This document shows, one piece after another, positions 45,884 through 59,200 of a stretch of 64,000 nt of DNA; the first letter of the stretch is position 1, and each line of letters starts with the position of its first letter. A program made the translations under genes and the position numbers. The notes under the pieces are model-generated. The model did no database searches. It saw only the letters and a list, made by a program, of their open reading frames with translations, and had not been told where the DNA came from. This DNA is from Nilaparvata lugens (lineage: Eukaryota; Arthropoda; Insecta; Hemiptera; Delphacidae), in contig NC_052517.1 in assembly GCF_014356525.2 (NCBI RefSeq), forward strand, positions 7,650,601 through 7,714,600, read 5' to 3'.

Positions 45884-46227
45884 TCGTATCACAAAAGATA
45901 CATGTATCAAATCACAGGATGTGTGTATCAAATCTGAAGATACAGAACACGTCTCAACTAAACCAGGAGTCTCCTTTCTATATTATTGATAGAACAGGTA
46001 CTAGTGAGTCAACAATGAAAGCACTTTCACAATGATACATTTTTGTACCCTCAATAAGTATCACAAGAGAGACATGTATCAAATCTGGAGATACATAGCA
46101 CATCTCAATGAAACTAGGAGTCTCCTTTCTATATCATCGATAGAACTGATAGAGAAAGATAGTAGGTTCTTTGAATGAAGAGGGGACAACAAACAAGATC
46201 AATTTGTTCACTCTCACACAAACACAC

Positions 46228-46388
46228 AGGCCTGGTTGCACAAACAAAAGCCAGTTGAATTTTAATTGTGATTAATTTTACAAGAACCAATCAGAGAAGC
46301 CTTCTTTTCAAAAAAAGCCTTCTCATGATTCTTGGTTCTTGTGAAATTAATCACAATTAAAATTCAACCAGCTTTTGTGCAACTGGCA
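46228..46388. mobile_element. M8-family palindromic MITE
   Basis: GGCCTGGTTGCACAAACAAA ... CAACCAGCTTTTGTGCAACT. Confidence 0.75.
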
Positions 46389-46416
46389 CACACTCTTCTA
46401 ATTTGCTAAATTCTAA

Positions 46417-46562
46417 GGCCTGGTTGCACAAAAGCCAGTTAAATCCTTACTGTAATTTCACAAGAACCAATCAGATAAGGCCTTTTTGATAAGATGACTT
46501 CTCTGATTAGTTCTTGTGGGATTAATCACAGTTAAAATTTTACCGGCTTTTGTGAAACTGGC
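46417..46562. mobile_element. M8-family palindromic MITE with TAA flanks
   Basis: CTAA then GGCCTGGTTGCACAAAAGCC ... CCGGCTTTTGTGAAACTGGC then CTAA. Only 29 bp from the previous copy. Confidence 0.75.
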
Positions 46563-46855
46563 ACTAAATTTCCCTCCTCTTCACCAAAACTATAGTGAGA
46601 TTTGCTTCAAAATATCAGCATTAGTGTTATTTATAATAAATGCTGACAGTTTATAGTGAATCTCACTATAGAATCCAACTATCACAGCAATCAAGTCAAA
46701 AATATCAGCAAATCTCTCCATCCCTCACTCAATTTTACAATGCTATCAACAATTTACTTATTATGATAATTTTTACAGTCCACATTTCACTAACAATATT
46801 ATTATTGATGATGAAGTTGATAATTATCAAGTTTAATGGGAAGACTATGATGAAA

Positions 46856-47062
46856 GAGAAACGAGTTTGAAGGAACTGAGCAAAACAAAAATTGGTGCCC
46901 AATGTTGGACCAAAACTTTCACAAGAAGGAGAAACGAGTTTGTAGAAACTGAGCTCAACAAAAATTGGTGCCTGAGGCAGGACCAAAACTTTCACAAGAA
47001 GGAGAAATGAGTTTGAAGGAACTGAGCAAAACGAAAATTGGCGCCCAAAGTGGGACCTACAC
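46856..47062. repeat. ~72-bp tandem triplet with PBS-like cores
   Basis: GGAGAAACGAGTTTGAAGG-like units near 46856, 46927 and 47000, each holding a variant of TTGGTGCCCAATGTTGGACC. It lies just downstream of the verprolin-like stop codon, probably in its 3' UTR or beyond. Confidence 0.75.
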
Positions 47063-47132
47063 TTACAGAAAAAGGAGGAGAAGAAGAAGATGAATAAGAC
47101 GATCATGCAAATATCTTAGATCTAAGCTGTTG

Positions 47133-47221
47133 TTAGCAGGTTGAAGTATTGTCTCTCGCCCACATCCTGTTTCCTAGTTGTATATGTGTAGGAGGCTGGG
47201 GTGCTTGTTGTTTTGAAGAAA
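47133..47221 (-). CDS. Vrp1: Verprolin-like exon 7 (last)
   Basis: Acceptor TTTTCTTTTCAG before 47221; the split codon G|TT is completed from the preceding exon. Encodes VSSKQQAPQPPTHIQLGNRM then WARDNTSTC and stop TAA at 47133-47135. Confidence 0.65.
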
Positions 47222-50200
47222 CTGAAAAGAAAATGTTGAAAATAGGTAAGAATGTTCTGCAAAATTATTCAAAAATTTTCAAACAATTCAAAATTGTTAC
47301 TAACCAAGAAGCAAAGTGAAACTAGAGCATTTTTACTTTTCACATTACTTGATAGATGCATTACTTGATAATAAAGCCTAAAAACAGTTGTTAGATCATG
47401 TCAGAGGCCCTGAAATTGATCAGCTGCGACCTGCAAACTCTGACACCAGACCTGAGCCAGCCAGGCTCAATATTATCAATCATTTTCTTCAGTTGCATTA
47501 ATATATCCTCACTATGAACAATACACATGTTGTGTGTTGTGAAACAGCAACTTGGGTTTCATCAAATTACTATCACCAAGTTCCTCTCTGTATGTGTGCA
47601 GTGTAAAACATCATTAATGAGAATCATGAATGATTCTAGTAGCTGCTTCACCAATTATGATTGATAACCAAAGCAATCTTGACTGTGCCTGTTCTTTGGA
47701 CTTGTTCATAAATAATGGTGGACTTCATTATTGATGCTTGGATCAAACACAATATTTTGCATAGCTACTAATCAGAAACAAATTAGTACTACACAACAAA
47801 GCACAAGCTGAAGTAAGGTCTTTTTTCATTGAAAAACAATCATTACATATTATATGTGATGACACAACAAAGTATGACAACTGCATAACATGTATGTTCT
47901 ACCATTGGTGGCCAGCTTAGCAAGTTTGTTAAGCTTGCAACAGAAATTCTAAAACCCACTCACCTGATTTACTATTATAAGATTTCGGTAAATTCCTAAA
48001 AGGGGGTGGGGGTGGAAGCTCACTGGGATGGTGGAACATGTCTGCAAACCGTGCTTCAAGGTCAGCTGAAAAAAAAACATTAAAATTCAAATTTAGAACA
48101 TCAACATGAAAATTTGGGGGTGTTTTTCAAATACCCCAACTGGATCAAATATATGAGGGTTGAATAAAATTTGTGAGAAAAAATTGCTGACTCACCACAT
48201 ATTGATGGCATTCCATTCCTTATTGAAGAATTCCTCGTTGGGGGAGGGGGTGGCTGACCCCCATTTGACATCTGGAAAAGTCATGAGAAATATTTTTTTC
48301 AAATAATCAATTGATCGATTCAAATTTATTTCAATGAATTAGTGCATTCAATTTTAAAGTCTTTATTTGATGCTAACTTCAGTCAATTACTTAACAATAA
48401 TTTGCAATCATTACTTTATTTTTTCCATCATTCAGGAGATTTGTCTACTATTGAAGATAAAAATATTATCATAGAGGAAGAATAGCGTACGTAGATATCC
48501 CATGGTATTGGGCGTTTATGTCACAACTTTTACTGTTATCTCAAGCCAATTACTGTTGATTATTGACAAATTTCACTGTTTTGTTGGGGTGAGAGTGTAT
48601 GAATGGCACAATATGAGAGACTGACTACCAGTGTAGGACTGTTTGTGACTACCAGTGTCACACAGCTTCACAGGAAAGAATTACATGAACTATCATCTTG
48701 AGATAACAGTGAAAGTTGCGACATAAACGCCCTATACCATGGAATATTTACTTATGCTATTGTTTCTCTATGATATTATACAGGTATGAAAATACATGGA
48801 AAAATAACTATTGAATAGACACTGTTCACTTGAGAACTGTAGTATTATAGATAATAAATCTATATAGTGAGGTCCACGTTATAATGACAGTATTTGATCA
48901 ACTTTGATGTTGCTATCCTTGTCTATCATTCGACAAAGCAGGTAGTACTATCATTTTCTAGCTCCGCAACGATGCCAACTCTGTTTTTGACAGTGTAGAA
49001 GTATAATTAATTAAGGCAGAGAATAGGCAACGCTGTTTTTCTATCTTTATCCACAGCCATTATAACGTGAACCTCACTATAGAGAGGTCCACGTTATAAT
49101 GTCAGTGTTTGATTAGCAATGGTATTGCTAACCTTGTCTATCATTCAACAAGCACTATCTCTTTCTAGCATTGTTCTGTTGGCAGATCGTCTTTTAGCAA
49201 TGTAGAATTAGTAGTTAACAAAATATTTCATCTTAATTATGAAATTATTGAAAAATATAATTTCTTGCATAATAAAATATAATTGATTATTTCGAATTAG
49301 AATGAACAGTTAATATTACATCAATAAATTGATATCAGCTACTCTCCATAGATGGCATTTAAAAGGCAGAGGATCGGCAATGTTGTTCTTCTATCTTTCT
49401 CCACTGCCATTATAATGTGGACCTCACTATAGCATTATAGTTGAACAGAATTATTTGTAAGGCACATTGCACAGTGGCAATAGTAGCTTCCACTAAGCTT
49501 CATCTATACATGTAATACAAGCTTAATGTAATGCTGCAATGCTTGTATTATAAGCTGTAATGCAATATAAACTTCAACTATATGTGGGAGCACAGAATTA
49601 GAAATGCCATGTAAATTTCCAATTCCACAGTGCCACAAAAGCTACTATTGTAACTGTGTGGAAACTGCTCAAAAAACCAATATTTGACCAAACGTAGTGA
49701 GGTTCTATGTTTTAACTCGGATTTTCTTTTGTCTGTATGTCTGTAATGCATCTATGGCCAAACACGTTGATAGAATTCTATTAGATTTGTCAGGAATATT
49801 CTTTTTTTCAACTGCACGTCGATGTATACACAAGGTTTTTTGAAATTCTGCATTTTAAGGATAATATGTAGGAAAATGATTTTCCTCCATACTCTGATAT
49901 CACTATATTATATATCATCTACTCTGAAGATAGGATCAATCAGACTATACAACTATTCATAATCAATCAGGTGACAAGTGGATTATTCATTCCATGCATT
50001 ACACAGATGTCTGAAGAAGCTTATGAACAGGTGACATCAGATACTTGTGGATGAGAAAACTGTGTGAGGTCTACTGTTCACAGAACTACTAGTTATGTTA
50101 ATTTTAGAACAAAAGCAGAATTTAGGTTATCACTCACCAATGGCATATACAAACTTCAAACATAGTCTACATAACAAATATAGACATATATAATAAATAC

Positions 50201-53200
50201 AATATTCATGTTATCACTCACCAATGAACTGTCACTGGGCACCCGATGCGGCGGAGGGGGAGGCGCCTGCATTGGGGGCGGAGGAGGAGGTGGCGGAGCT
50301 CCAGCCTGTGGCGATTGGCCGAGCCGGGATGGAGGAGGTGGAGGTGGCCGTTGCATTGGGCGTGTCGCCCCGCCAGCTCCTATTGCTAGACTCCGCCCAC
50401 TTTGCGGAGGCCCCGCCCCTCGCAGCGAGGGAGGTGGGGGCGGGGTCTGCATCAGCGAGTCCTGTGACTGGTGGAAGGGGGGTGGTGCTCCGATGCGGTT
50501 CAGCTCGGTGGGTGGGGCTCCCACTCTGGAGGCGGGACTTGATGGTGAGGGGAAAGCTGGGGCTGCAAAAAGCACAGAAATATGATTATATATATATATA
50601 TAAATTTGAAGTTTATCTATTTTCTCAGGTTACTTAATTGTGTGATATATGTCACAATAATTTTTCAAAATACAACCAAACTATACTGTTCACAACAACC
50701 ATTTATGTTGACAATCAAGTTTCCAGTTAGAATGTGCTATAGGCTACTGATAATTATTGGTTAAATTATAATCAAATTTCCCCTGCTCTTATATTTCAAC
50801 AGTCTTTTTAGAATTTAACCCATCAGCAGCTAACTGCAAATATTTGTGACCATAGTAATTTTTCCAAGGAAACCAGTTATATTTGATTTATTTATTCATC
50901 ACAAAAACAAGGAAGACTACAGGCATTAAGCCCAAAACAGTATTCACTACTAATTACAATCATATTTAGCAAGTTACTAAGAAATACAGTATATGCAATT
51001 CACAAAATTCATGTCATGTACATGATTTCTATTATCTGGAAAAATGGAGAGTAAAGAAGGGAGGTTGATGACATTAAATTTATGACTAGGTTTGCATTGT
51101 TGAAGAAGTTCATGGTTGAGAACTTCAACTAAAAAGTTATTCCTTAAATAGGAATTGCATGTAAAAACCAACCATATCTTATAATAATAATAATACTGAG
51201 GGTGATGCTCACATACGCTCTTAGGCTTGTGCAAAAAATCTTGGACTGCGTCATCATCTAAATTCGGAAGAAAAATAGCACAAGAATTGCCTTATTATTT
51301 TATCCAACAATGTTATTAGATCATAGTAATTTGTATCATAAATAAATAAATTAAATTGAAAATCATATAACCCACATAGCAAACTCATCTATAATTTTAA
51401 ATCAATCTGAAAAAAATATGGAGATAAGCTTGATCACAATATTATTATAAGAGACTGGTTATACTTAATGTTGTATAGGGACTCATGATAATTATTGATA
51501 AAATTAGAGAACAGAATGTCGTGTTTGTTACAATACCTTTCTCAACAATTTCCAACACAAAAAAATCTTAATAAGAGAACAAAACAGTAGATATCAAAAC
51601 AAAATTGGAACAACTTTTCAAAATTATAGAGCACTTCAAACCTAAGTAAAAATATTGCAGCACCACATTCAGCTACTATCAGATAGAGACTACAGCAATG
51701 CAATATTCAAAAGTGATCTTCATTAATTTTAATGCATTTGCACAGGTGCTATTAGAAAGAGCAAATAAAACTTTCGTCAATAACCTTGAAATGGGAATTA
51801 CATTTCATAATGAAGTCGATATGCCAGCTTCATCAAATATGCTATCATATGATTCACAATAAACAGTCAGTAATGGTAGGATTATTTTATTGTTGTCAAG
51901 TTTTGTTTATGGATATTATTGAAAGGTAAAATATATGATGTATTACATCAAGTTGTATTATTATTATTATTAGTATGTTCACTTGACTATTCCGTATAGA
52001 TTGGTGATTTATACACTTTGACTGTTCTGTACTGTATGCAATTGAGTATTTAAAAGAATGGCTTGTCTTATACTCCCTCCTGGAGTCACCAAAACGAAAT
52101 CTTGAAAAAAGTATTATTGATATTGATATTATTATTATTATTATTGTATTGTAGTATTGGTATTAGTGACCAATATTCAAGTCGTAATATCAGTATTTGA
52201 CATTTTTGTGACAGATCATTTCACAATTGATATCAATGCAGTTTTAATAGTTATTTGTATATCTAGAGTGAAAAGTACGACTTTTTCTCCCTGTGGGAAA
52301 AAGTTTGAAGCCCGAGGCGAAGCCGAGAAAAAGTATTTTTCGCTCGTGATGTACACAAAATTTGTCCTCCATCTACATTTTTTATAGAAACTGCAAATAA
52401 AATCATTCAATAACTTACGTATTGGTGACAATGATTCCTAACGAATCCTAACAACATAACCTAAATCTAAAACCTAAAAACCGGTCGTCTGATTGGCACT
52501 GCCGATTGCACTATCTATCGGCAAAAGTTGTAACAATTATATCAGCTGAGCAGCTACCAAAAATGGCTGACTCCAGATCACGCGGTTCAGATTTGAATTG
52601 CAGATCAAAAATATTTGTTGGCTGGTATTTTGAATAGAATAAAATATTTTAAAAATTGTATAAATTTTTATTGTCTACTAATATTAATAATATAATAATT
52701 ATCATACAAACATATATTTCATGAGTTAATCAAATTTCTGCTTGTGGTATTGAATTCAGTTGACTCAATGACAGACACCTCTATTATGCTTTCTCATCTG
52801 AGCTTAGACCTTCTAACCTATTACAATGTAAGTTTCAAAATAGAGATGCTCCCCATGTTATTTAAATGGAGTCACTTTTACTCCCTAGGGAGTTTTTCTG
52901 TTTTTTACTTCCGAGAGCGAAAAAGTGACACTTAAGTATTAGGTTTCAGGGAGTAAAGTAAGTACTTTAGACAGTAGGTGGAGGAAAACATATTTTTTAA
53001 AGATATTGTTCATCTAATAAAATAGTATATTATTTCTGGAAATACCAATTTTGAGAGTTCTAATTTATAAATCTACAACCTAATCAACATTGGTTTGCTA
53101 TCCTTGTCATTAGACACAGAGGATAGCCTTCTATACTTCAACGCCAAATCGTTTGTAGACTTTCAATGCACTACCACAATATTCAACTGGGGAATTTTCG

Positions 53201-56200
53201 GGGTCTCTAGAAAATGCTGCTAAATTTTTGTTAGGGATGTGAAGTTCTATAGGCAGAAACATTTTTCTACCAGATACATGAAACTAAATAAACTATAAAA
53301 GCAGAATAAGCAGCTATTATTTTTAATTTCTTCATTCAACAATTCAATTAAAAATGCATGGACATGTACAAACACATATGAGTTCAGTGTTAAGGTTAAA
53401 GATAGGATAGCCTATACAAAAACTTAAAAATAAATTGTCAACTTGACTAGTCAAAGATTAATTAACTCTTGTGAAGAGTATAGCGATAGGTTCACCAGAT
53501 ATTCCTTCAAGTTTTTTACGAATTATAGATGGTAAAAAGTAACAAAATTGACAAACTTTGGAGTGCTATCTGTAGTTTCCTGCAATCTTAGTCGCTAAGC
53601 ACTAGACCACTCAGTCTATCTCTCTCTAGTTCATAATACAGTAGTATCATTGTGCTATTCTCTCATTTCTTTATATTTCTTCAACCTTTAGAATATAAAG
53701 AAAATATGAGGCTAATTAATATTTGTGTGACTGATCCAGCCACAAGAAATATTGAGGTCCCATTTTAGGGCCATACATCCACTGAACCTGACTCAACATT
53801 CTGTAAAAAACATCCTATACTTCGTACAAATAAAATTCTGACTTGGAGGAATATGCGGCGAAGAGAAATGGAGGGAGATCAGCCAATCACAGTGATGAAT
53901 AGTCATAGGTAGAAGCGCAGTTGCCTGAATGAGGGATTCCAGACAGGAGACTTGAATACTTTAGTCTTTCTTTTTCATTTTTATATTTATTTTAAAAAAA
54001 TGATTGCTCTGCGTCTATTGTCAGTAGAAGAATGAATGAATGATTCAACGTTCTCGTTTTTAAAACTCAAAAATTTAATTGTATAGGCCTACGATCAATT
54101 GATATACTCACGAGAGTATGCTTGCCAGTTAGGACAGCAACTTTGCAGCCGTTGTATTCCTACCTCTGTATGCCTTCTCTGCTTTTATAGTCTGAAGGAC
54201 TGTTTTGACTACTGTAATAGAGTCAAAGACAAATAGTAACTATATACTATAGTGAGGTCCACATTATAATGACAGTGGATAAAGATGGAAAAATAGCGAT
54301 GACGATTCTCTGAATTAATTAATTATATTTCTACACTGTCAAAAACACAATTAGCATCGTTATGGACCTAGAAATAGATAGTACCACCGGCTTTGTCGAG
54401 TGATAGACAAGGATATCAAACCCAAAGTTGATCAAATACTGTCATTATAACGTGGACCTCACTATAGATATAAAATTCATATAACATTGATGGTGTCTCG
54501 CTTTTTGCTAGCACTTTAACTTATCTGACGCCATTGAGGCCAACCAAACGTAATATATAAATCTGCTGCGCATGTCCCTCCCAAGTAAGAAGTTATTTTG
54601 TACAGAATATAACCTAACACTCACCATTCGGCAGAGGTGCAATGGGCGGACTCTTAGGCGCGCGCATACTGTGCGCTCTCGCCACCATACCAACCGGCCT
54701 CTTGGGGGGCGGGCACGGCTTGGACACGCCTCCTGCTCCTCCCACTCCAGCTCCGCTCCCTCGACCGTTGCTTCCAGGTGGTTTGGGCGCCACATGAGGC
54801 TTGCCGTAGCCTCCAGCCGGTGCCTTGCGAGGCAGCTGCGTGCTGGACCATCCGTTGGTGGTTTGGGGAGGTTGGTTGAGAGAGGTGGTGCTGTGGCTAC
54901 GCGCGCCCACAGCTGATTGACCCGTTAGCACTGAGTCTGAGGCACTCTGTGAATCCAAAACAAAATCAAAATTGAAATTACAAATCATTAAAAACGTTGT
55001 AGTAATCCATAGTGAGGTCACTTTAGTGGTGGTCACTGAACCACCATCATTCCATCAGCACGAGAGGTAGGGATGTCAAATCAAATTAAACTGTTTATTT
55101 CTCAAAAAAAACAAACACAATACATGTTATAGACAGCAATAAAATATTACAGCATTATAAAGTAACTGACTATAAACCTAGTAGCCTATGTTAATAGTTA
55201 CAAACTATGGGCATAGAGAAACAATAGCGTAAGTAGATATCCCATGGTATAGGACGTTTATGTCGCAACTTTTACTGTTATCTCAAGCCGATAGTCCATG
55301 TAGTTCTTTCCCGAGAAGCTGTGTGACGCTCGTAGTCTCTCATACTGTGCCGTTCATACACTCTCACCCCAACAAAACAGTAAAAATCGACAATAATCAA
55401 CAGTAATCGGCTTGAGATAACAGTAAAAGTTGCGACATGAACGTCCTATACCATGGGATATCTACTTACGCTATTGTTCCTCTATGCTATGGGCCAGTTG
55501 CACGTCCGTCTGTTAAATATGGACATTAACATTGATTAACAAATCAGCGTTAGTTTTACGGATTCATTTCTGTTCCACCAAGATCGGTTAGTTTTTAATT
55601 CCGATTAAGTTTACCGGTTAACTAACCAAGATTTTAACGGTTTCACAATCCGGCAACACTGTAATTTAACAAAATAACACAAAATAATTGAGGTTATGTT
55701 ATTGAAGCGGTGAATTTGAAACGGAAAAAATATTAACAAACGAGATCATGGTCCAATATTATTAGACAAAGAAAAAGTGAGTTTGATTTCAATTCTTATA
55801 AGAGAGAATATTTACATAATAGAAAACTGATAATGATAGGTATGTTTTAAGGTAAAAATGTAGTTATGTTATTGAAGCGGTGAGTTCGACCATTCAAGAC
55901 AGAGGCTTGTGCGCATGCGCCAAAAAATGCTCTGTCTGTCGCCAGTGTCAAATGCTATGCTGCTAACAGACGACAACAGATAGAAAACTAACCTCAAAAA
56001 TCAGAATCTGATTTTGAATGCTAATATCAGCTAAATACATTTCTCTATTTTATTAATAAATGAAATTCATTCATATATTTAGACCATACTTTGAATTTTT
56101 TACCAAAAACTAATAGGAAGACAGCTATCAGTTAGTTGGATTTAATTCCCCGTGAATGGCCTGTAAAAATCTTTTACGTCGATTAGTTTAACCAGCGTTA

Positions 56201-59200
56201 TTTTTCGATTTTTACCTTTGTGCAACCAAATTTTCTTCGTTTCAACAAATCGCGGTTAAAATTCTGCCAACTAGTCAGAATTGAAAATTGTTTACACGGC
56301 GTTATCGCTTGAAATTTCTGTTTTGTGGAACCAAAATGCATCGGTTAGCACTAATCTTGATTAAAGTAAAGCATTTAATCGAGATTAAACGTTAACCGAC
56401 GTACGAAGAACTGGGGGTTAGACTGTTAAATTAATAGGCATCAATAGCTATTATTGCTGTTAATAATTAATAGCTGTTAAATAGGAGGATGGTCCCCGCA
56501 TGGGTCGTGCCTGTGCGGAGGGACCGAGTTGAATTGTATTCAAGTTCAAGATTCAAGATCAAGTTCTGTACGGTGTAATGATTTATTATTATTTTTAAGA
56601 AGAAAAATAAGCATACACACATATGTTCACATATGTATGTACACATATATACACATATATAAATACATAAAGAAAGAGAGTAAGAGGAAAATAAGGATAA
56701 TAAAAAAATAAATGTAGAATGGGATCTGAAGAGAAGATATAATATAGAGCTGAGAGTACAAAAATTAAAATAAGATGGAAATGTGGACTTTTGATATGTT
56801 TACCCCCTAACTGGTCCCAAAAAATCTGCTAAGGGCCGTTTGCACAGTATAGATTGCTAAACTCGATTAAGTTAATCTGAAAGTTTAAACTTGAATCGGT
56901 TTTCTCAGTGCATTTACTAATCCAGTTTAAGTTAAACTAGTTTAGCGTTAAGTTGGTAATAGAATGTCATCGTTTAAAATATCAGGAAGGCTGATTTTTA
57001 CAGGAAATATGTTATTTGTTTACAAACAATCAGTAAATTGAGGTTATGTAGCTACTATTTCAGTATTTTCTTGTTCTTGTTCGAAATCCACAGAGCTGTA
57101 AGCTGTACCGTTATAAAAGTGAAAAGCGATCAAGAAATTCTTTAAAAACTTATGTTTAGTTGGCACCAGAAAATATATTTTAAAAAGTAAGATAAAAAAG
57201 TTATTTTGTTACACTTGAATCTACTATGGTCTTCCTCGTTTATTAGAAATCTCTCGAAAGCAATATATCTTGATTATGTGTTATTAGAAACATGTTTTCT
57301 AAACGAAGACCACTGTTGAAAATTGTCTTAATTTCTATCAAGTGGTTTATTTAATCAAAATACTAAATTGGCAGTTGCTGTACTCAAGCAAAACCGTTAA
57401 AAAAATTTTCTATCCAAGAAATTTAAATTATTCGTTTTTTGCCCAATTTTTCTCAGTTTTAAAATTTCTTTGCAGTCTCTATCAATTGCATTAAAAACTT
57501 CTATCAATTCCTCCATTACAATTATTTTTACATTCAAATGAATAATTCACTATAACCTAAATTAATAATAATTATTATCGTCTACAGAAGCATTATAAAC
57601 AACCGTCGAAAAATAATTTACTATCAGCTGTTTCCCTATCAAATCTTTACAGATGTCAATAAGTTAATCCAAATTATTTGGTTTAAACCTCCTGCTTTGG
57701 AGGTTTAAACTTTCCCAGAGTTTAAGCTCAATACAGAGTTTAAACTGATACTGTGCAAATGGAATTTTAGTTTAAACAAAAAAAACATCCAGATTTGGTT
57801 TAAGCTTTAGCTTAAACTTACACTGTGCAAACGGCCCTAAGTCAAAGATTCTGCTCAAAAAATTATTTCCAAATTCCTTGGTCTACTGTTGCAAAACTCA
57901 GGATTTCAAACTCGACACATAAGCTGCTGCTTTGAAATGATGTATTATTCCACTGTTCCAAGTTCTCCTTCCATTGTTATAGCAGCTTCAATGTAGGGGA
58001 TGAAATTTTCATTGCTGCAACAAGTGTCAACTCAGTGGTTCCACACCTTCAACAGAGGGGATAAAGATGTGCACTTTTGCTATGTTCACCTACTAACTGG
58101 TCTAAATCAAGCTGCATAGTCAAAAATTGTATCACAGACACCCCCTTCAAATGTTGTCATTGTCAAACGATCAATTGTTGCAGCAATGAAAATTTCATCC
58201 CCTACATTGAAGCTGCTATAACAATGGAAGGAGAACTTGGAACAGTGGAATAATACATCATTTCAAAGAGAATTCAATGCTCTACAAACCTACGATAAGC
58301 ATCAGTTTTTATGATGCATTTTTGGAGAGTTATAAGCCCTGAAAGAGCAAAACATTGGATAAAAACCTGTTATTTTAACAATTACCTACACACCTTCAAG
58401 AACGAATATCTCGGGAACCGTTGGGAATATCACAAAATTCCACTGAACAAAAAGAGTAGAGAATTTATCAAGCTTCATTTTCAAATAGTTATTCATGTCA
58501 GTTGAAACGCATTGTTCTTAAGATATGAACGTGGAAGCAAAACGCTGAAAAATGCAACTTTTAAACCACCCTCATCCCCTTAGCACATCAGTTAGGATTG
58601 GGGACTTTTGATATATTCTCCTCCTAACTAGTCTCAACAAAGCTGCAAAGTCAAAAAATTCCACCAAAGTTTAAAACATTCCCTCCAAATTTCTTTGTCA
58701 ATTAGGCCTAGTCTATTGTTGCAGCAATGGAGATTTCACAAACAACACTAAAGCTGTTGCAAAAGGTGTAGGGAAATTCGTAAAAGCGTGAAATTATACA
58801 TTAAATTCAATGCCTTATATAAGCTCATAATCGGCATGGATTTTCCCGTCGATTTTTAGATAGTTATAAGAGAAAAAAATGAAAAAAAATTGGTGGCAAT
58901 CTTGTTTTTCAAAAATGTTACACCTTCAACTGATTATCACGTGGACCACGCTATAGTTTAAGCAGTCGTTCACAGGCTATAGTGATGTCCACGTTATAAT
59001 GGCAGTGCAGAGAGATAGGGGAACAGCGTTGACGATTCTCTGCCTTGACACTGCCTCCTATAGATAGTAGCTGATACCGGTATATCTGTTGTAATACTAG
59101 CTGTTCAAAGGTACCATATTTTGGTTCCTCTCTAAAACTATGCGTCTTACGAACATTACTATTCTATACCAAATTGCCTGAGCCGCCGACTCGTCTGCCA

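Noticed and set aside
50208..50637. Glycine- and alanine-rich plus-strand frames
   Set aside because: Shadows of the GC-rich polyproline exon on the opposite strand.
51216..51256. Splice-bounded 41-bp minus-strand candidate exon in the verprolin intron
   Set aside because: Length is not a multiple of three and the flanking exons already join in phase without it.
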